Origin: Sphingomonas adhaesiva
GTDB taxonomy: Bacteria; Pseudomonadota; Alphaproteobacteria; Sphingomonadales; Sphingomonadaceae
Length of the DNA stretch: 64,000 bases
Assembly (NCBI RefSeq): GCF_002374855.1
Contig: NZ_NWVC01000002.1
Location: 1 to 64,000, forward strand
Reading direction: 5' to 3'
Positions 10,120 to 17,838 of the stretch are shown here, piece by piece. Both the position numbers and the translations under genes were made by a program. Position 1 is the first letter of the stretch. Each line of letters opens with the position of its first letter. The notes beneath the pieces are model-generated. The model was not told the origin of the DNA. It ran no database searches and saw only the letters and a list, made by a program, of their open reading frames with translations.

Positions 10120-11000
10120 TCGACACCCCCGCGGACCGGGCGATCACGCTGGACGAACTGGTCGATGCGCTGGATGCCGATCCCTGGGATCCGCGCGACG
10201 AGGATGCGTTCGCCGCGCGCGGCATCTGGCTGGCGCGGCTGGCGCGCAACCGCCGCTTCCTGGCCGACATGGCGATCGCCGAGCTGGAAACGCGCTTCGC
10301 CGGACAGGCACGCAACAGCTATGGCGCGCAGGTGCTGATGCTGCGCCCGCCCGGCGGCCGCTACGCGCTGCGCGCCGCCTTCTGGCCCGCGCGCGACGAT
10401 GCGGTGGTGCGCGCGGCGGGCACCGCGCCGTTCTTCTACGACCTGCCGCACGACCACAATTTCTCGTTCCTGACGGTCGGCTATCTCGGGCCGGGTTATT
10501 GGAGCGACTATTATCTGTTCGACGATACGTTCGGCGGCGGCGCACACCGCGTCGCGGGCGAGCGTGCCGGGCTGGCGTTCGATCGCCGCGCGCGGCTGGA
10601 GCCAAGGCAGGTGATGCTGTACCGCGCGCATCGCGACGTCCATGTCCAGCATCCGCCGGACCGCTTCTCGGTCTCGCTCAATATCCTGGGCCATGACCGT
10701 GCGCAGCCGTGGCGCACGCAATATCGCTTCGACACCGCCTCCGACACGATCGCGCAGGCGATGACGGTCACCCCGTCGGAGGCGCTGGTGACGATCGCCG
10801 CGCATCTGGGGGGCGACGACGGCACCGGCCTGGCGCAGGAGATCGCGCTTCACCACCCCCACCCACGGATGCGCGCGACTGCACTCGCCGCGCTCGACGA
10901 CCTGCTGTCCCCCGCCGCCGCCCGGCGGTTGGTGGAGCGCGCCGCCGACGATCGCGACCCGCGCAATGCCACTGCGGCGCGCGCGCTGCTGGGCGACTGA
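10107..11000 (+). CDS. Cupin/HEAT-like protein with DHNF and DVHVQ motifs
   Basis: This 297-residue protein has a central cupin-like region: PHDHNFSFLTVGYLGPGYW near residues 112-130 and VMLYRAHRDVHVQHPP near 170-185. The His, Asp and Glu-rich spacing could form a metal site as in cupin-type oxygenases. The C-terminal 60 residues look like two HEAT repeats (HPHPRMRATALAALDDLL and DDRDPRNATAARALLGD). The ATG at 10107 lies inside the previous gene. No family name is certain; a tailoring oxygenase or hydroxylase acting on the cassette peptide is an inference. Confidence 0.6.
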   Translation: MPRLIDTPADRAITLDELVDALDADPWDPRDEDAFAARGIWLARLARNRRFLADMAIAELETRFAGQARNSYGAQVLMLRPPGGRYALRAAFWPARDDAVVRAAGTAPFFYDLPHDHNFSFLTVGYLGPGYWSDYYLFDDTFGGGAHRVAGERAGLAFDRRARLEPRQVMLYRAHRDVHVQHPPDRFSVSLNILGHDRAQPWRTQYRFDTASDTIAQAMTVTPSEALVTIAAHLGGDDGTGLAQEIALHHPHPRMRATALAALDDLLSPAAARRLVERAADDRDPRNATAARALLGD

Positions 11001-11060
11001 ACGATCCATAACGGATCGGGTATCGCATCACATCAACACCGCCTCGGTTAGGATGCGGCG

Positions 11061-11651
11061 ATGGCCGTGCGCCTGCTGATCGAACGCCCCGGGCTGGCCG
11101 CCGCGCTCCATCGGGTCGGTCTGTGCTGCGTGACGGAGGGCGTCGCACCGACCGTCGTGGTCGGCGCGCCTGCCGATCTGCCGCTGCTGGCGCAGCGTTT
11201 CGCCGGTGCCGCCACGCTGGTCGTCGCACATGACGAGGCGGAGGAGATCGCCGCGCTCGCCGCCGGGGCCAGCGATAGCGCACGCGGCGGCGACGCGGTC
11301 ATCGCGGCGCGCGCGGCGCGGCTCCACGCCAATGCCCCCGTCTGGCGGATCGGAGACCTCGTGATCGACCGGATCGCGCGCACCGCCGCGCGCGCCGGAC
11401 GCCCGCTGGGCCTGCGCCCGCGCGAATATGCGCTGCTCGCGCATCTGGCCGCGCAGCCCGGCCGCACCGTGCCGCACGACGACCTGCGTCGCGCGGTGTT
11501 CGGCCTGCGCTTCGATCCGGGTACCAACCTGCTGGCCGTGCACGTCTCGCGCGTGCGCGCCGCGCTGGAATGCGATGCGGCGCCGCCGATGCTGCTGACC
11601 GATCGCGGGCGCGGCTACCGTCTGGTTGCGGCGCCCCCGCCCGACCTGTAG
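11061..11651 (+). CDS. Winged-helix (OmpR/PhoB type) transcriptional regulator
   Basis: The 196-residue product has a C-terminal Trans_reg_C winged helix (about residues 95-192) with LGLRPREYALLAHLAAQPG, the recognition segment NLLAVHVSRVRAAL and the wing LLTDRGRGYRL. The N-terminal 90 residues are receiver-sized but lack the usual acidic cluster and a convincing phosphoacceptor aspartate. It may respond without a kinase. It starts 60 bp after the peptide cassette on the same strand and may control it. Confidence 0.8.
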   Translation: MAVRLLIERPGLAAALHRVGLCCVTEGVAPTVVVGAPADLPLLAQRFAGAATLVVAHDEAEEIAALAAGASDSARGGDAVIAARAARLHANAPVWRIGDLVIDRIARTAARAGRPLGLRPREYALLAHLAAQPGRTVPHDDLRRAVFGLRFDPGTNLLAVHVSRVRAALECDAAPPMLLTDRGRGYRLVAAPPPDL

Positions 11652-11683
11652 CTAAGCCGCAGGGCTTAGGAAGAGGATCCACC

Positions 11684-12487
11684 ATGAACGATCGCGTCTC
11701 GATCACCGTCGCCGATGGCATCGCCGACGTGCGGCTGACCCGCGCGGACAAGATGAATGCGCTCGATCCGGCGATGTTCGCCGGCCTGCGCGATGCGATC
11801 GACCGGCTGGGCACGATGCCGGAAGTGCGCGCCGTCGTGCTGTCGGGCGAGGGCCGCGCCTTCTGCGCCGGGCTGGACATGGCGTCGATGGCCGGCGGCG
11901 GTTCGGGGTTGAAGCTGTCGGAGCGCAGCCGCGGCCTGTCCAACGATGCGCAATTCGTCTGCACCGGCTGGCGCGAACTTCCGGTGCCGGTCATCGCCGC
12001 GGTGCACGGCGTCGCGATGGGCGGCGGGTTCCAGCTGCTGTCGGGCGCCGACATCCGCGTCGCGCATCCCGACACGCGCATGGCGATCCGCGAAACCTAT
12101 TGGGGGCTGGTGCCCGACATGGGCGGCTTCGCGCTGTGGCGCGGCACCGTGCGCGACGATATCCTGCGCGAGCTGGTCTACACCAGCCGCGAATTTTCCG
12201 CCGCGCAGGCGCAAGGCTGGGGGCTGGTCACGCATCTGGACGACGATCCCCACGCCCGCGCCATGGCGATCGCGCGCGAGATCGCGGGGCGCAATCCCGA
12301 CGCGGTGCGCGGGTGCAAGCGGCTGTTCGCCGAAATGCACGACGGCGACACGGCGTCGATCCTGCTGGCCGAAAGCGTCGAGCAGGTCGCGCTGATGGGA
12401 TCGCCCAACCAGGTGGAATCGGTGCAGGCCAATATGGCCAGGCGCGCGCCGGTGTTCGTCGACGGCAACCCGCCGCCGCGAAGCTGA
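11684..12487 (+). CDS. Crotonase (enoyl-CoA hydratase/isomerase) family protein
   Basis: The 267-residue product has the crotonase oxyanion-hole segments GEGRAFCAGLDMASM near residue 60 and AAVHGVAMGGGFQLLSGADI near residue 110, and the acidic ETYWGLVPD segment where the catalytic glutamate often sits. Members hydrate or isomerise acyl-CoA intermediates in the cytoplasm. The start at 11684 is supported by AGGAAGAGG upstream. The substrate is not determined by sequence alone. Confidence 0.88.
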   Translation: MNDRVSITVADGIADVRLTRADKMNALDPAMFAGLRDAIDRLGTMPEVRAVVLSGEGRAFCAGLDMASMAGGGSGLKLSERSRGLSNDAQFVCTGWRELPVPVIAAVHGVAMGGGFQLLSGADIRVAHPDTRMAIRETYWGLVPDMGGFALWRGTVRDDILRELVYTSREFSAAQAQGWGLVTHLDDDPHARAMAIAREIAGRNPDAVRGCKRLFAEMHDGDTASILLAESVEQVALMGSPNQVESVQANMARRAPVFVDGNPPPRS

Positions 12488-12520
12488 ACGCGGCGTTGTT
12501 TCAGGTTCATGCAACCCGGC
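12485..12520 (+). promoter_or_regulatory. Shared 36-bp upstream element, copy 1
   Basis: The stretch begins TGAACG, continues with GGCGT and GTTT blocks, then GTTCA and GCAACC. The same blocks in the same order and spacing occur at 13400-13435. Both copies lie roughly 50-55 bp before the start of a glycine-zipper gene. The first three bases are also the stop codon of the crotonase gene. It may be a promoter or regulator site. Confidence 0.5.
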
Positions 12521-12574
12521 TACAAGGAACACGTTTCGACGGCATTACGAATTTCGGAACGGGAGAATTGTCAC

Positions 12575-12883
12575 ATGCGTAACCTGATGCTCGCCTTTGG
12601 CGCCGCCGCGATGGTCGCCCCCACGCTGATCGCCACCACCACCGATGCGGATGCGCGCCGCCACGCGCGCTATCGCGAATGGCGCGGTGAGGACGGCCGC
12701 CTGCGCTGCCGCAAGCCCGACGGCACCACCGGCCTGGTGGTCGGCGCCGTCGCCGGCGGCCTGCTGGGTCGCACCATCGACACGCGCGGCGACCGCACGC
12801 TCGGCACCGTTCTGGGCGGCGTCGGCGGCGCGCTGGCGGGCCGCGAGATCGAGCGCAGCAGCTCCAGCCGCCGCTGCCGTTGA
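12575..12883 (+). CDS. Glycine-zipper 2TM envelope protein, small paralogue
   Basis: The 102-residue product has an N-terminal signal peptide (cleavage probably near residues 20-25), a short basic segment, a conserved DGTTGLVVG motif and a glycine-zipper pair (GAVAGGLLG and GTVLGGVGGALAG). Such proteins (Rick_17kDa_Anti/SlyB-like) sit in the envelope and are often stress-induced. It ends with a Ser/Arg tail. It is a paralogue of the gene at 13486 and shares its upstream element. Confidence 0.8.
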   Translation: MRNLMLAFGAAAMVAPTLIATTTDADARRHARYREWRGEDGRLRCRKPDGTTGLVVGAVAGGLLGRTIDTRGDRTLGTVLGGVGGALAGREIERSSSSRRCR

Positions 12884-12908
12884 GCCTTTTGCGCTGATCG
12901 ACGTTGGA

Positions 12909-12943
12909 GGGGGCGCGGTCCGATGGGGGCCGCGCCCCTTTTC
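12909..12943 (+). terminator. Rho-independent terminator
   Basis: A 9-bp stem GGGGCGCGG / CCGCGCCCC with an 11-nt loop is followed by TTTTCG. It ends the transcript of the glycine-zipper gene 26 bp after its stop. Confidence 0.85.
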
Positions 12944-12958
12944 GTTTGGAGACGACAC

Positions 12959-13387
12959 ATGCCCACCCGCAGCGGATCGGCGCGCTACGAAGGCCTTGGC
13001 AAGGACGGCAAGGGCTGGGTTTCCACCCAGTCGGGCGTGCTCAAGGACCAGCAATACGGCTTCAACACCCGGTTCGAGGACGGCCCCGGCACCAATCCGG
13101 AGGAGCTGATCGCCGCCGCGCATGCCAGCTGCTTCACCATGGCGCTCAGCTTCGCGCTGGCGGGTGCGGGTTATCATGACGGCACGCTGGAGACGAACGC
13201 GAAGGTCACGATCGACAAGGATGGCGACGGCTTCACCATCACCTCCTCGAAGCTCGACCTCGACGCCAAAGTCCCCGGCATCGCCGCCGATGAGTTCGAG
13301 AGGATCGCGAACGAGGCGAAGGCCGGCTGCCCGGTGTCAAAACTGATGACCGCGGAAGTAACCCTGACCCACCGCCTGTCTGCGTAA
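12959..13387 (+). CDS. osmC: OsmC family peroxiredoxin-like protein
   Basis: The 142-residue product reduces organic hydroperoxides in the OsmC/Ohr fold. The two redox cysteines are visible in AHASCFTMAL (about residue 58) and AGCPVSKL (about residue 123), and the N-terminal GSARYEGLGKDGKG is typical of OsmC rather than Ohr. The start at 12959 is preferred over an in-frame ATG at 12923 that lies inside the preceding terminator. It follows that terminator, so it has its own promoter. Confidence 0.92.
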   Translation: MPTRSGSARYEGLGKDGKGWVSTQSGVLKDQQYGFNTRFEDGPGTNPEELIAAAHASCFTMALSFALAGAGYHDGTLETNAKVTIDKDGDGFTITSSKLDLDAKVPGIAADEFERIANEAKAGCPVSKLMTAEVTLTHRLSA

Positions 13388-13395
13388 CTGCCGCA

Positions 13396-13428
13396 TGCGT
13401 GAACGGGGCGTAGTTTTCCGTTCACGCA
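13396..13428. repeat. Perfect inverted repeat between osmC and the next gene
   Basis: The arms TGCGTGAACGG and CCGTTCACGCA are separated by 11 bases. No T run follows. The right part overlaps the shared upstream element at 13400-13435, so this could be an operator as well as a hairpin. Confidence 0.7.
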
Positions 13429-13435
13429 ACCGCGC
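13400..13435 (+). promoter_or_regulatory. Shared 36-bp upstream element, copy 2
   Basis: The blocks TGAACG, GGCGT, GTTT, GTTCA and GCAACC appear in the same order and spacing as in the copy at 12485-12520. It lies about 50 bp before the start of the larger glycine-zipper gene. Confidence 0.5.
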
Positions 13436-13485
13436 GTCGATTTCGTCGTTCTTTCCGTCACTTACTTCGATCAAGGAGAACAGTG

Positions 13486-14052
13486 ATGCGTATCATCCTG
13501 GGTGCGGTGATGGCGGCGACGACGCTGGCCGCGGTGCCGACGACGGCAACGGCGCAAACCCCGCGGCAGGCCGATCGCGAATATCGCCGCGACGTCAACG
13601 ATGCGCGCCGCGATTATCGCGACGACCTGCGCCGCGCGGATTCGCGTCGCGACGTCCGCGACGCGCGCCGCGAATATCGCGAGGACGTGCGCGACGCACG
13701 GCGCGACCGGAACGAGGCGGTGCGCGACTGGCGACGGTACAATCGCTATGATTACAACCGCTTCGAACAGGGCCAGCGGGGCTACGATCCCGCGCGCTAT
13801 TATCGCGACGGCCGCTATTACCGGCAGCGTGCGTTGACCCGCAACGACCGCGTCTATCGCGGCTACAACGGGCGCTATTACTGCCGTCGTTCGGATGGGA
13901 CGACCGGGCTGGTCGTCGGCGGTCTGGCCGGCGGCGCGCTGGGCAACATCATCGCGGGCGGCGGCTCGCGCCTCTTGGGCACGGTGATCGGCGCGGGCGG
14001 CGGCGCGCTGCTCGGTCAGTCGATCGACCGCGGCCAGGTCGTCTGCCGCTAA
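13486..14052 (+). CDS. Glycine-zipper 2TM protein with arginine/aspartate repeats
   Basis: The 188-residue product begins with a signal peptide ending near TATAQ (about residue 24). A charged region of near-heptad repeats follows (about residues 28-85; repeated RRD, DARR and YRED units, likely a long helix), then a Tyr/Arg-rich segment, and a C-terminal DGTTGLVVG plus glycine zipper (GGLAGGALG, GAGGGALLGQS). It is probably anchored in the envelope by the zipper with the charged rod extending outward. The ATG at 13486 has AAGGAG upstream; a GTG just before it is unlikely. Confidence 0.8.
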   Translation: MRIILGAVMAATTLAAVPTTATAQTPRQADREYRRDVNDARRDYRDDLRRADSRRDVRDARREYREDVRDARRDRNEAVRDWRRYNRYDYNRFEQGQRGYDPARYYRDGRYYRQRALTRNDRVYRGYNGRYYCRRSDGTTGLVVGGLAGGALGNIIAGGGSRLLGTVIGAGGGALLGQSIDRGQVVCR

Positions 14053-14073
14053 GCGCCGCTTGGCGCAGACCGA

Positions 14074-14103
14074 ACGGCCCCGGCACCACGCCGGGGCCGT
14101 TTT
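14074..14103 (+). terminator. Rho-independent terminator
   Basis: An 11-bp perfect stem ACGGCCCCGGC / GCCGGGGCCGT with loop ACCAC is followed by TTTCG. It ends the glycine-zipper transcript and separates it from the convergent small gene. Confidence 0.88.
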
Positions 14104-14107
14104 CGTA

Positions 14108-14329
14108 TCAGATGATCCCGCCGCCCAGCATCAGCCGCAGGCCGAAGATCACGATGAGGATCAGGTTCAGGTTGCGCCCGCCGTTGCGCGACGACAACGC
14201 ACCGATCGCCGCGCCGACGACCGCGATCGGGATGACGAACCAGTAACCCCAGGCGAGGAACGGCAGGAACGGCACGATGCCGAGCACCAGCGCCACCAGA
14301 CCGATCAGGATGGAAAGCAAGTTGAGCAT
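14108..14329 (-). CDS. Small membrane protein, 73 residues, unknown
   Basis: The product is almost wholly hydrophobic with two or three membrane segments (LLSILIGLVALVLGIVPFL, then VIPIAVVGAAIGAL and a C-terminal ILIVIFGLRLMLG). A short NGGRN loop lies between helices. An upstream GTG at 14377 is also in frame. I do not recognise a family. It is convergent with the preceding gene. Confidence 0.6.
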   Translation of the reverse strand: MLNLLSILIGLVALVLGIVPFLPFLAWGYWFVIPIAVVGAAIGALSSRNGGRNLNLILIVIFGLRLMLGGGII

Positions 14330-14441
14330 GGGAGGAATATGACCCCACCCCGGGTGTATTGCAAGAGTGAGACACACAAGGGTTCGTTAACGCCGCGCGC
14401 GCCATCCCCGCCCGGCTTCTTTCCCTCGCTACGGACGGCCG

Positions 14442-15203
14442 ATGCGACGCACGACGATCACCCCGCGCCTTGCCGGCATCGCTACCATCCTTGCCGCGAC
14501 GCTGGCGCTGGCGGGGTGCGGATCGCCGAAACCCGCGGCCGGCCCCAACGTCAATGCCGTCGATGCGGCGCTGCTCGGCAATGATGCCGATCCCGCGCTG
14601 ACCGCGGCGCTGCGCGACCAGATCATGGTCGATCCGATGCTGGTGCAGCAGGCGAACGACGACGCCGTCCGCCCGCCCACCATGCCCGCCGCCGGCGCGG
14701 TGCCGCCCGACGGGATCGCGCAGGCGGCGATGCCGAAGGATCCGCTTGCCGGCCAGACGCTGCGCAGCGCCCCGGCCCCGACCGCCGACTGCCCGCAATG
14801 CGCCATCGCCCGCCGCGCGCTGACGCTGGGCGCGCTGGCGCAGGGGCAAGGCGGCGCGACCGGGCAATGCGCGGCCCGCGTCGGCTATTCGGCGATCTGG
14901 GCGACGCGCCTGCCCGACAGCATCCCGCTGATCGCCGACGCCCGCGTGATCGAGGCGGCGGGCGCCGATGGCGAGGGCTGCCGCCTGCGCATCGTCACCT
15001 TCGCCAGCGCGCAGCCGATGCAGCGGCTGCTCGACTATTACTACACCCGCGCCACCGCCGCCGGCTTCCGCGCCGGGCACCAGGCACAGGGCGCAGAACA
15101 TGTGCTGGCGGGTACGAAGCCGGCGGGCGGCGCCTTCCTGGCGATCATGCGCCCGCACGCCGGCGGCGGCACCGAAGTGGATCTGATGGTCGACGGCGGC
15201 TGA
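14442..15203 (+). CDS. Predicted lipoprotein, unknown function
   Basis: The 253-residue product has a lipoprotein signal peptide with lipobox LALAGC, Cys26 being the lipidated residue. The mature part is Ala/Pro-rich at first, then contains a CPQC motif near residue 116 and a globular C-terminal half with RVGYSAIWATRLPDSIP and LLDYYYTRATAAGFRA. The second half resembles a small folded sensor or binding domain, but I cannot name it. It sits 20 bp before an SMR exporter gene on the same strand. Confidence 0.7.
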   Translation: MRRTTITPRLAGIATILAATLALAGCGSPKPAAGPNVNAVDAALLGNDADPALTAALRDQIMVDPMLVQQANDDAVRPPTMPAAGAVPPDGIAQAAMPKDPLAGQTLRSAPAPTADCPQCAIARRALTLGALAQGQGGATGQCAARVGYSAIWATRLPDSIPLIADARVIEAAGADGEGCRLRIVTFASAQPMQRLLDYYYTRATAAGFRAGHQAQGAEHVLAGTKPAGGAFLAIMRPHAGGGTEVDLMVDGG

Positions 15204-15222
15204 TCCGCGCTATCGTGGCGGG

Positions 15223-15552
15223 ATGCCGCACCTCCTCCTGTTCGCCGCGATCCTGGCCGAAGTGTTCGCCACCACCGCGCTCAAGCAATCGGACGGTTTC
15301 ACCCGCCCGCTGCCCGCGCTGCTGACCGTCGCGGGCTATGCGATCGCCTTCTATTGCCTGTCGCTGGCATTGCGCACGATCCCGACCGGGGTCGCCTATG
15401 CGATCTGGTCGGGGGTCGGCATCGTGCTGGTCACCGCCGCGGCGTGGATCGTCCACGGGCAGCGGCTTGATGTGCCGACGCTGGCGGGCATGGCGCTGAT
15501 CGTCGCGGGGGTGGCGGTGATGAACCTGGGGCCGCACGCCGCGGCCGCATGA
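15223..15552 (+). CDS. SMR family multidrug/cation exporter (EmrE-like)
   Basis: This 109-residue, four-helix small multidrug resistance protein has the essential membrane glutamate of EmrE, here Glu13 in LFAAILAEVFATTALK, and the signature AIWSGVGIVLVTAAAWIV. It exchanges protons for lipophilic cations across the inner membrane as a dimer. Related SugE/Gdx proteins export guanidinium; the sequence here fits the EmrE branch better, but a Gdx role cannot be excluded by eye. Confidence 0.87.
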   Translation: MPHLLLFAAILAEVFATTALKQSDGFTRPLPALLTVAGYAIAFYCLSLALRTIPTGVAYAIWSGVGIVLVTAAAWIVHGQRLDVPTLAGMALIVAGVAVMNLGPHAAAA

Positions 15553-15612
15553 TCCGGACGGGGTGACGCGCGGTCAATTCCCTTCCGCGGCGAAAGCCGG
15601 TAGGGACACGCG

Positions 15613-16002
15613 ATGTACTCCCTCCTCCTCGTCATGGCGGGCGGCGCGATCGGTTCGGGCGCCCGCTTCCTCACCGGACAGGCGACGCTGGCCGCCTTCG
15701 GCCCCGGCTGGCCGTCCGGCACGCTCACCGTCAACCTCGTCGGCAGCCTGTTGATGGGCCTGCTCGCCGGCATCCTCGCGCGCACCGGCATGGGGGGCGA
15801 GGCGTGGGGGCTGCTGCTCGGCACCGGGATGCTGGGCGGGTTCACCACCTTTTCCGCCTTCGCGCTCGACACCGTCAACATGGCGCAGCGCGGCGATGGC
15901 GTGGCGGCGCTGTCCTACGTGCTCGTCAGCGTGATCGGCGGCTTGGTCGCGCTGTTCGCCGGGATGATGGTCGTCCGCGCCGTGTCGGGGACCGGCGCAT
16001 GA
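15613..16002 (+). CDS. crcB: Fluoride exporter CrcB/FluC
   Basis: This 129-residue, four-helix dual-topology channel exports fluoride. Conserved features are GGAIGSGARFLTGQ at the N-terminus, GTLTVNLVGSLLMG with the conserved Asn, and GMLGGFTTFSAFALD, the Na+/phenylalanine-box region. The stop overlaps the ATG of the pseudouridine synthase by four bases (ATGA). I looked for a fluoride riboswitch in the 60 bp upstream and did not see one. Confidence 0.95.
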   Translation: MYSLLLVMAGGAIGSGARFLTGQATLAAFGPGWPSGTLTVNLVGSLLMGLLAGILARTGMGGEAWGLLLGTGMLGGFTTFSAFALDTVNMAQRGDGVAALSYVLVSVIGGLVALFAGMMVVRAVSGTGA

Positions 16003-17225
16003 GCGGCGGTGACGACAACGTCCGGCAGTTCACCGTCGACAGCGACGACGACGGCATCCGCGTCGACCGCTGGTTCAAGCGGCATCTGGAGGGGACCAGC
16101 TTCACCACCGTCGCCAAATGGGCGCGCACCGGGCAATTGCGGGTGGACGGCGCGCGCGTCGGCCCCGGCGATCGGCTGCAGGCCGGACAGGTCCTGCGCG
16201 TCCCCCCGGCCGAGCCGGTCCGTACCGATGCCAGGCCGCAGCGCCAGCGCCCGCCGCTGAGCGACGACGAAGCGACCTTCGCGCGCGAGATGGTGATCCA
16301 CAAGGATGCGCAGGCGCTGGTCCTCAACAAGCCCCCCGGTCTCGCGACGCAGGGCGGGACGAAGACGGTGCAGCATGTCGACGGCCTGCTCGACGCGCTG
16401 CAATATGAGGCGGAGGGGCGGCCCAAGCTGGTCCACCGCCTCGACAAGGATACGTCGGGCGCGCTGCTGGTCGCGCGTACCGCCCGCGCCGCGGCCTTCT
16501 TCGCCAAGAGCTTCTCGGGCCGTTCGGCGAAGAAGGTCTATTGGGCGCTGGTCGTCGGCGTCCCCTCGATCGACGACGGCACCATCGACCTGCCGATCGC
16601 CAAGCAGCCCGGCACCGGCGGCGAGAAGATGCACATCGACGAGGCGGAGGGCAGCCCCGCGCGCAGCCGCTATCGCGTGATCGAACGCGCCGGCAACCGC
16701 GCCGCCTGGGTCGAGCTGCAACCCTTCACCGGGCGCACCCACCAGCTGCGCGTGCACATGGCGGCGATCGGCCATCCGATCGTCGGCGACGGAAAGTACG
16801 GCGGCCCGGCGGCGTTCCTGACCGGCGGGATCAGCCGCAAGATGCACCTCCACGCGCGCAGAATCCGCGTCGACCACCCCGACGGCGGCGAGATCGACGT
16901 GACCGCCGAACTGCCGACGCATTTCGCCGAAAGCCTGGCGGGGCTGGGATTCGAGGCGATGGCCGGCGACATGATGCCGCTCGACACCTTCACCCCGCCC
17001 ACGCGCGAGGAAAAGAAGGCCAAGGCGCGCGCGCATGCCAAGAGCGTGCGCAAGGAACGCCGCGGCGAACGCCGTGGCCGCGGCGGCGACGATGCGCCCC
17101 GTGGCGGCGGTGGTGGTGGTGGCAGCGGTGGCGGTGGTCGTCCGCGCACCGGCGCGCGTGCCGCCGCCGGCCCCTCGCGCGGCCCCGCCCGCCCCGCGGG
17201 TCCGCGCGGCGCGCCGAAACGCTAG
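15999..17225 (+). CDS. rluC: RluC/RluD-type 23S rRNA pseudouridine synthase
   Basis: The 408-residue product modifies uridines in 23S rRNA. It has an S4-like N-terminal RNA-binding domain (residues 8-75), then the synthase core with the catalytic aspartate in VHRLDKDTSGALL (about residue 152), and the GRTHQLRVHMAAIGHPI block. Beyond residue 340 there is a long basic tail of Lys/Arg/Ala followed by glycine and proline runs, unusual for RluC and probably an RNA-binding extension. It is coupled to crcB, a common alphaproteobacterial pairing. Confidence 0.92.
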   Translation: MSGGDDNVRQFTVDSDDDGIRVDRWFKRHLEGTSFTTVAKWARTGQLRVDGARVGPGDRLQAGQVLRVPPAEPVRTDARPQRQRPPLSDDEATFAREMVIHKDAQALVLNKPPGLATQGGTKTVQHVDGLLDALQYEAEGRPKLVHRLDKDTSGALLVARTARAAAFFAKSFSGRSAKKVYWALVVGVPSIDDGTIDLPIAKQPGTGGEKMHIDEAEGSPARSRYRVIERAGNRAAWVELQPFTGRTHQLRVHMAAIGHPIVGDGKYGGPAAFLTGGISRKMHLHARRIRVDHPDGGEIDVTAELPTHFAESLAGLGFEAMAGDMMPLDTFTPPTREEKKAKARAHAKSVRKERRGERRGRGGDDAPRGGGGGGGSGGGGRPRTGARAAAGPSRGPARPAGPRGAPKR

Positions 17226-17229
17226 GATT

Positions 17230-17252
17230 GAGGGGCGCCGTATACGCCCCTC
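17230..17252 (+). terminator. Hairpin after rluC
   Basis: An 8-bp perfect stem GAGGGGCG / CGCCCCTC with a 7-nt loop lies five bases after the stop of the pseudouridine synthase gene. There is no T run, so termination would be weak. The following sequence to 17430 contains no gene I can support. Confidence 0.5.
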
Positions 17253-17433
17253 GTCATCCCCGGCTTGCGAAAGTTCCCACCGCGCTCCTGCGCAGGCAGC
17301 AGCACAAGTCTACAGGCGACCCGGCCGGGGCAGACATGCGCCGTGGCTCACCGCGACCCCGCCCGCGTATGCGGCTCAGTGGATGCCGCAACCGGTCCGG
17401 CATGACGTGCACCAGCGCACGCCGCCGGCCGCG

Positions 17434-17706
17434 TCAGACCGCGGTCACCGCCCCGTCGATCACGCCCCAGCCGGCATAGACCGCCAGCGCGACGGCGGCG
17501 GTCGCGGTCACGCCGAACAGGACGTAGCCGACATATTCCAGCATCGGCGGATTGGGCCGCGCCAGCTTCCGGTTGCGCGACGCGCCCGACAGCACGAAGC
17601 TCAACAACATCCCATAGGTCAGCGCCACCGCCTCGATCATTCCCGCCTCGCTCGTCCCGTAAAGGTCCAGCGGCCACCCCCCAGCAGCCTCGATGTCGTT
17701 AACCAT
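17434..17706 (-). CDS. Small membrane protein, 90 residues, unknown
   Basis: The product has a polar N-terminus, a hydrophobic stretch near residues 24-41 (MIEAVALTYGMLLSFVLSG), a basic loop RNRKLARPN, and a second hydrophobic helix near residues 58-85. It is probably a two-helix inner-membrane protein. I do not recognise a family. It points away from the HAD gene to its right, so the 130-bp gap between them should hold two divergent promoters. Confidence 0.55.
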   Translation of the reverse strand: MVNDIEAAGGWPLDLYGTSEAGMIEAVALTYGMLLSFVLSGASRNRKLARPNPPMLEYVGYVLFGVTATAAVALAVYAGWGVIDGAVTAV

Positions 17707-17838
17707 ATCATGCGCGTGCTACCCATAGGTTAACGATCGCCCTGCCCCGCGCATCGCTCGCTTCATCGCCCGGCACGGCTCCGACCGGCGCGCGCGACGT
17801 TGTGGCGCGCTGCCGCGCGCTGGTCTAAGGCGCCCGCC

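Noticed and set aside
15553..15612. Fluoride riboswitch before crcB
   Set aside because: The 60-bp gap shows no conserved fluoride-aptamer blocks, and it is too short next to the SMR gene.
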